From Saccoglossus kowalevskii (lineage: Eukaryota > Hemichordata > Enteropneusta > Harrimaniidae), in the NCBI RefSeq assembly GCF_000003605.2, contig NW_003123905.1, positions 57,929 to 70,723 on the forward strand: a DNA stretch of 12,795 bases, given 5' to 3'. The position numbers and the translations under genes are program-made. Under the pieces are notes generated by a model. It saw only the letters and a program-made list of their open reading frames with translations. It was not told the origin of the DNA and searched no databases. Positions 7,478 to 12,795 of this stretch are shown in pieces (position 1 is the stretch's first letter; each line of letters starts with the position of its first letter).

Positions 7478-9820
7478 ACTATTACTTATACAAGCTTACA
7501 CGTGCAACATAATGCCAATCATATATCGTGCCAAAATTTAGGTAACGGAATTAAGAGTTAATTCTAGTTATGCCAATAAACAGGGTTTCTAAAATTGTGA
7601 ACTTTACTAGTCTTGAATTGAAAGCCAAAATCAATACCAACTTAGTAAAACCGCGTTCGTGAACGTGGGAATGGTAAACCATTTACTTTCAAAGCTGTGG
7701 GGGTGAGCGATAGAGAGAGTAATGACATTTTCGTTACTGTGTAATCAACGGACACCGGTAACATGTAGTAGATCCACGATATATAGGCACGAGTTTGCAA
7801 ATGCATAAATTTAATATTCTCATACTTTGCCCCACAGAAGACAATATTCGTTCGGCAGTGAAACTCTTCACGGGCAAGTTGAGCTTCGACAGCTTTGCAT
7901 TTGCCAGACGCTGGAGTAGATATGTATTTGTACATCCACTGTGGACTCCCCAAGTGTGTTTGTATGAGACAAAAAAGAATAACTCGGGCGTTAGATTCTA
8001 TTGGTTTCACTTACAAATTGTGCAAAATGGATTTTTATTGTGACAAATCTCTTAGACACAGTACACGTTATTATGTTCCCGAGTTCAATTTTAGAGGCAC
8101 TTGTACAGTCCTGTTCTTCGAAATGACATGTGACAATGTAATCTCATGGGTTCATCAATAAAGAAACTACCACGTTGACCGCTTTGTCACAGTAATGACG
8201 ACGGGGGATGGTCGAGCTCATTTTAAAAATCTAGCAGTCTACTGGCAGATGATGGACCTTCCCTGGTGTGAAAATTAAAATTGGATAACTATATCAAATG
8301 TGATAGCAATACTTCGTAATGCCCCCAATTCACATATGCATGTACGATTCTATATGGCGGCGTGATTCATTCGAGTAATATGCAATTAAACGCCCGGAAA
8401 GAACGACAAGTATTCGCCCGTACGCATACTGGTATGATTAGACAAATAACCAACGACTGAATTATCCACCACAGTTACAGCGAGAAAAAGAGAACTTTGA
8501 ATAAATGACAAGCACATCGAGTTCTAATGTGTATATACATTCTGTGAGATTTACACTCATATTGAGGTATTGGGAATGTTCATTTGCTCATGTAGATCAT
8601 TTAACAATAACATTTGAACTTGGCAAACATAGTAGACAGAGAAAGTGAGTGAATGTACGTTTCATTCTACCCATAGAAGCGCACGTCGCAATCATTCAGT
8701 AGTATTGGTAATTAGAACCGGATATCCGGCACTTCTATATCACTTGTTACATCGGCAGCACATTGACGCTTTAGTTGCTGACAAAACAAGCGCAATATTA
8801 TGTGCATCTAATTAATTTCCCGTTACCATGGTTAACCATCATTTAGACATGTTTACAAGAGAGACAGACAGGCAGACACGCACCTAGAAACTGACATGGC
8901 GGATGTTATGACGCGTAGACAGAGACACGATGTCTAGGAGAGAACGTTACAAATCAAAAGATAGTGTTCTCTGATTAGCACCAAATGTCACATCAAAGGA
9001 CCATAATCTTTACGGTTACCTGAATAAGGAGTGAACTGGCGATCGAAAAATATTGTTTGTAGACACGACGTATCTTGTGAGAGTTTCGACCTGTTATCAG
9101 GAAATATAATATAGAAAAAATGAAATCATGTTCGAGATGGGAAGTAAAATGATTATGTGAAATCACGTCAAAAATCGACAAAAAGGTGTAACTGTGATAA
9201 TTTGAAATCGTGTGGGTGTTTTAAATTGCCGACAAAAGCCGATCTCAATATGACGTATAATTTTCGTCCGAACACGTCACAAAATCTGCTGTCTTGTTAG
9301 TAACCAGTCGTGAAATAATCGTTCTGATAATATATTTATCTATCACATCACTGCACGGCAGGTAAATATTTGAATTCAAACACCTGAAAACACTAAAAAC
9401 GTTGCCGTCGTGCGTTCATCTGTGTGTAAGAATAGGGACGGTGTACTTCATTATCAACTCCGAACGACATGCTGACGTAACCGGGGTATAATATGAAACA
9501 TATATGGTTATTACGCGTATAAAGAGTTAATCTTTTCGATATTTTTTTTAATATCATGTGTCATCTATCATATCTCAATGTTACGTCTATCATTTAAATG
9601 GATTTTCTTTCCGGTGAATGTGTTTATGTATGTTTAAAATGATGACATTATTGACTCTGGGGCTCAATATGGTTAGCATGTCAGATTTAATAAATGTATA
9701 CCTTTCAGTTACAAATGTATTCTAATTTAGTCACATCAGTCTATAGTATTGTTTCATTCATGCCAGTCCTATAGAAATAACAGCAGTGTTCTATATTTTC
9801 ATCACTGTCATAAATGAAAT

Positions 9821-9840
9821 CATCATGTTGTTGCATGATG
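9821..9840. repeat. Hairpin CATCATG / CATGATG
   Basis: Perfect 7-bp arms (9821-9827 and 9834-9840) around the loop TTGTTG. It lies about 120 bp before the possible exon at 9961. No function is evident. Confidence 0.5.
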
Positions 9841-9917
9841 TGTTATTATCTGTGACATCTGAAGCATTGACATCAACTTTCAAACAACGAGCACTTGCGG
9901 TCTAAAAATACTCTAAT

Positions 9918-10142
9918 TTGCCATTTTCTATAAATATGTGTTTTGGATTTACAATAGCAGGTTACGACGTGTCGATTCAAGGTAACGACTTGACGGGAGA
10001 TTCATACAGAGAAGGGACTTTAATTTGTAGGTTTTGCGGAAAAACAAAAACTGAAGAATTAAAATTTCATTTTCAAGGGTCTACGACTTTTATAAAATCG
10101 TCAAATTTGTTGGCCTTCACTCTTTTCAAAATGTTGAATTAA
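9918..10142 (+). other. Unrecognised short frame with CxxC, possible exon
   Basis: An open frame of 74 codons from TTG at 9918; the first ATG is at 9936. The frame ends at 10142. Residues 37-40 are Cys-Arg-Phe-Cys followed by Gly-Lys (genomic 10026-10037), as in the first half of many zinc-binding folds, with a His about 11 residues later. No second Cys/His pair completes a C2H2 finger. Upstream, TACAATAGCAG ends at 9960 like a splice acceptor, and CTAAT at about 9913 could be a branch point, so an exon starting at 9961 is conceivable. No good donor with a GTAAGT-like sequence is present downstream. The hydrophilic Lys/Glu/Thr-rich stretch after the CxxC looks more protein-like than other frames here. 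It may be an exon, a pseudo-exon or chance. Confidence 0.15.
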
Positions 10143-11202
10143 GACCCCTGTAGAATGTACCCAACTTCTTTGACGTGTTTAGAGAGGTTACCTTGCAAAG
10201 AGACTTTAGTCAATATTCTATTTATTCTTGACCCCATAGCTCTATCTAGTCCACTAGGTTATTTTCAGGGTCGTGTAATGCCTTTCACCAATGCTTGTTA
10301 TGGTGTCACCAGTCATCTAGCAGGAATTTATTGGAATCAATTCTGACAAGTTCATTCAGTAAATTAATATGAAGGTGTTGATGACATCGAAGTATGTGGT
10401 AAGTATGTAGTGGCGTGATTCCCTACTATGATTACCAAGCAATTGCAGACTACATCCTATATCTGCATAGCTTCGTATCCGTTTTTTTACTATACATTTG
10501 AACAGATATGCGTGGCCCTCGTCAAAAAGAACGTCTTTACTAACATTTGTATAATTTTACAACCCTTGACGCATTATAAGGAACATAAATCAACTGATTT
10601 TTTAAGAGAAATGCCTTTCAATTGATGTTCTTTTTTCAGCTTATCTTTATTAAAAACCTTTGTCCACGTTTCTTCTTTCCGAATTGATGCTCATGCATTT
10701 TAGTACTAAATACAACGCATAGCTTGTTAAGAATAACATATTATGTAAAATTATCGACTTAAAATTGACTGGGATATTCTAAATATAATTATGAATCATT
10801 GCAATACCATCTTGGAAAAACAATGCTGTTGCATTTGAGAGTTGCCTCACAACGTCTTTATAGTGAGTGTTTTATATCTGACAATGCTTTATGTGTTTGT
10901 GCAATGAAGTATTAATGTTGAGTGATATGGTATGGTTCCTCAAATTCAATAGCTTGATTAAACCCTGATTAGAGTGATATCTGCATGGTTGTGCTGCTGA
11001 GATGTATCAATAGAAACACTATTTTTGTTATCAACTAACAGATTTGTTCTTGCATTATATTTTCACTGGTTCAATGAATTAACAGTAAGTAAAATATATC
11101 AATAATTATGGTGACTGGCAAAGAAGGGTTAATTCACAGATCTCCAGATGAGCAGTGGAAATATCCTTGTGTGTTTTGCTGTTTTAAAATGAAATATAAC
11201 AC
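10143..11202. other. Gene-free AT-rich stretch
   Basis: No supported gene. Two short frames (10155-10346 and 10428-10625) lack any family signature. A T-rich run ending in CAG at about 10626-10640 looks like a splice acceptor, but no coding frame follows. No transposon ends or tandem repeats were seen. Confidence 0.5.
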
Positions 11203-11224
11203 ATCATATATATAGATATATATT
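11203..11224. repeat. Short AT microsatellite
   Basis: TATATATA and ATATATAT runs around a central G, part of a generally AT-rich flank before the TTAA repeat. Confidence 0.75.
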
Positions 11225-11273
11225 AAGTTACCATCTTGCTCATGAATGAATTCCTCAAATCGCAATTTTGACC

Positions 11274-11310
11274 TTAATTAATTAATTAATTAATTAATTA
11301 ATTAATTAAT
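11274..11310. repeat. TTAA tetranucleotide microsatellite, 9 copies
   Basis: An uninterrupted repeat of TTAA (37 bp). It is self-complementary, so both strands read the same. Perfect tetranucleotide runs of this length are usually length-polymorphic. Confidence 0.97.
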
Positions 11311-11626
11311 GGCAATGCGTTGGGATACTCCTTTCACATAAAAATGGTCAAGATTACGTTAGTAACGATATCAACACGAACAAATCGAATGTCACATATT
11401 ATGACACACCCATTCGAGTTTTACTTCTATTAAAGTTATTTAAAAATGTATATACTAAATTAAAAAAAAAATATTTTTTTTACAAAATTAAAGAATTAAT
11501 ATCCGATATATATAATGATATATACAACTTGATCACATAATGCATGTACAATTAAATTACAGATTCGAAAATGGCCATATACATGCATTTTGTATAGCTA
11601 CAATCCAAATGATATGATATTGTGCC
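11311..11626. other. Very AT-rich spacer with symmetric A/T tract
   Basis: No gene. It holds an A10-T-A-T8 tract (about 11463-11482) that is nearly self-complementary, an AT dinucleotide patch (about 11505-11525) and a 10-bp inverted repeat at 11539-11589. Confidence 0.55.
11539..11589. repeat. 10-bp inverted repeat with 31-bp spacer
   Basis: AATGCATGTA (11539-11548) and TACATGCATT (11580-11589) are perfect reverse complements, ending 37 bp before the MITE. They could be the ends of a very small remnant or chance; no flanking duplication is seen. Confidence 0.55.
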
Positions 11627-11790
11627 TTAAAGCGGGAGGGTCGTCACCTGCGCACGCACGGAATTGAGTCCCAAGCGACCATAACAACACACGCTAAAAA
11701 CCCAAAGGCTCATGGGTAGACGCTTGTTTGTGAACAATGACACGCTATGGCCATCTGACGCATGCGCAGGTTACGTCTCCTCCGCTTTAA
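11627..11790. mobile_element. 164-bp MITE with terminal inverted repeats and TTAA ends
   Basis: A compact GC-richer element in very AT-rich surroundings. Reading inward from both ends, TTAAAGCGG is identical, and 25 of 31 positions match without gaps, including the stretch ACCTGCGCA. TTAA stands at both ends (11627-11630 and 11787-11790). It can be read as a 4-bp TTAA target duplication (piggyBac-like) with repeats starting AGCGG, or as a TA duplication (Tc1/mariner-like) with repeats starting AAGCGG. Classical piggyBac ends start with CCC, so the assignment stays open. It has no coding capacity and would need transposase supplied in trans. The mismatches between the repeats suggest it is not recent. 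Confidence 0.82.
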
Positions 11791-12795
11791 ATATCAATAT
11801 AATATTAATTAACGCGTCGCAATAAAACTGGCAATGTGGATGCTACGGGAATGGTGCAGAAACTTTCATAACATTCATGTGAAAAAAAAGCTACAATATT
11901 AGCCTTGACTGTGGAATTGAATCATTATTCAATGACAACTAATGTGTTTGCAAAAGTTATAGAATTGGCTCAACTTATTTTCTATTTGTCAAGAATATGT
12001 CACGGTATATATAACGATTTCTTTATTCAACTACTGGTAACTCATGTAATCTATGCTGATGTGGCAGGATAAATTGTGTGAGCTTTGAACCACCTACTCG
12101 AAACTGTCCGTTTTCCCCAAATTGTCTATGTATATAACAGGAATAACGTTGAAAAAAATAAATCCCGTCAATATCTATTCTGGTTTGCGCTTAGCCCGTG
12201 TACAAGATTTATTCGTGCGGTAGCTGAGTATGATAAAAACCCATTCAATATGTGCATTATAACGATACTAATCCGAACGCAGTCTCTAATGATATTACTA
12301 ATCCTGGAAAATAATTCATTTTGCTATAAAAGTTGCATCATTGAAGGGATTATTAATAATAACTGTCAGTCATTCAGTGTGCTAGAAAACTCGTTCGCAT
12401 ATGTGCCTTATATATTTGTATTTAAATCACTCAGACTTAAAGTATGGAATCACAGAACATAATATGGGGAGAAAGATATTTTTTATTTGAGAATCGATTA
12501 AAATTATAGTTTTTTTTTAAATTAAAGATATGCGAGCCAAACAAAATATACTCCGTGAACGCCAACGACGCAATTGTAAACACAAGTTTCGCATTTGCAT
12601 TATGTGTTTCCAGTATACTTCATAAAAAAATCATTCTATGAAACACATTCACGACCATATATACGACATACATCTTAAACATGCACGTATCTATTCGTCA
12701 AGATAACATTACCATGTTAACAATTTACATTTCGATCTATACGCGGTGTTTAATGTGTCACGCAGACGCGTCATCATGTGAATAATTAATTCGAT
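11791..12795. other. Gene-free AT-rich stretch to window end
   Basis: No supported gene. A plus-strand frame of 125 codons (12085-12462) begins at TTG, shows no domain, and is near the length expected by chance. Beyond it I see only short A/T runs. Confidence 0.5.

Larger units (their letters stand above)
6332..9900. other. Long gene-free stretch
   Basis: No gene can be supported. Several short frames overlap on both strands at 6810-7366 and 7642-8161, none with a family signature. A strong splice-acceptor-like sequence (T run then CAG, ending at 7144) opens a frame to 7366 with a hydrophobic segment. A frame ending at 8161 has its stop inside an AATAAA (8157-8162). Neither is linked to other exons. 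Small landmarks: a CRE palindrome (7470-7477), a perfect ATGGTTAACCAT palindrome (8828-8839), a GACA-like patch (about 8860-8880) and a hairpin CATCATG-TTGTTG-CATGATG (9821-9840). Confidence 0.5.

Noticed and set aside
7642-8161. Three overlapping frames on both strands, one ending inside AATAAA
   Set aside because: Mutually overlapping frames cannot all be genes and none has a family signature. AATAAA is frequent in AT-rich sequence.
12085-12462. 125-codon open frame, plus strand
   Set aside because: TTG start, no recognisable motif and no splice context; the length is near chance expectation.

Overview
This window looks like non-coding nuclear DNA from a eukaryote, most likely an animal. 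It is AT-rich (roughly one third GC by eye). It has no bacterial-style gene packing, and no open reading frame in it encodes a protein family I recognise. Most of the longer open frames start at TTG or GTG, overlap each other on both strands, and are about as long as chance allows in DNA of this composition. A tRNA-derived SINE, a MITE, simple repeats and a long AT-rich minisatellite fit an intergenic or intronic stretch of an invertebrate genome. A marine invertebrate is my guess; the species cannot be fixed from the sequence.

Layout. Positions 1-2825 are unique-looking AT-rich sequence with a few hairpins and two perfect TGACGTCA (CRE-type) palindromes. Positions 2826-3299 hold a complete SINE on the minus strand: a tRNA-like head with Pol III A and B boxes, a GC-richer body, an A-rich 3' tail and a perfect 14-bp target-site duplication. 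Positions 3300-3935 are a more GC- and CpG-rich stretch containing three perfect inverted repeats, the last lying directly against the next element. Positions 3936-5672 are the dominant feature: about 53 tandem copies of a 32-bp, very AT-rich unit with nested higher-order repeats (blocks repeated at offsets of 140, 225 and 275 bp). Positions 5673-6331 hold a small degenerate repeat cluster and a CT-rich tract. Positions 6332-11273 show no supported gene, although one short frame with a CxxC motif behind a plausible splice acceptor is noted at low confidence. Positions 11203-11790 contain AT microsatellites, a nine-copy TTAA tract, a 10-bp inverted repeat and a 164-bp MITE bounded by TTAA. The remainder to 12795 is unremarkable.

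No set of genes here works together. The biology visible is that of repeats: one retroposed element, one DNA-transposon derivative, and a satellite array evolving by unequal exchange. The points most worth checking are the array (its higher-order structure, its hairpin-marked left edge, and the transcription-factor-like motifs repeated in every unit) and the SINE, whose family I cannot name.
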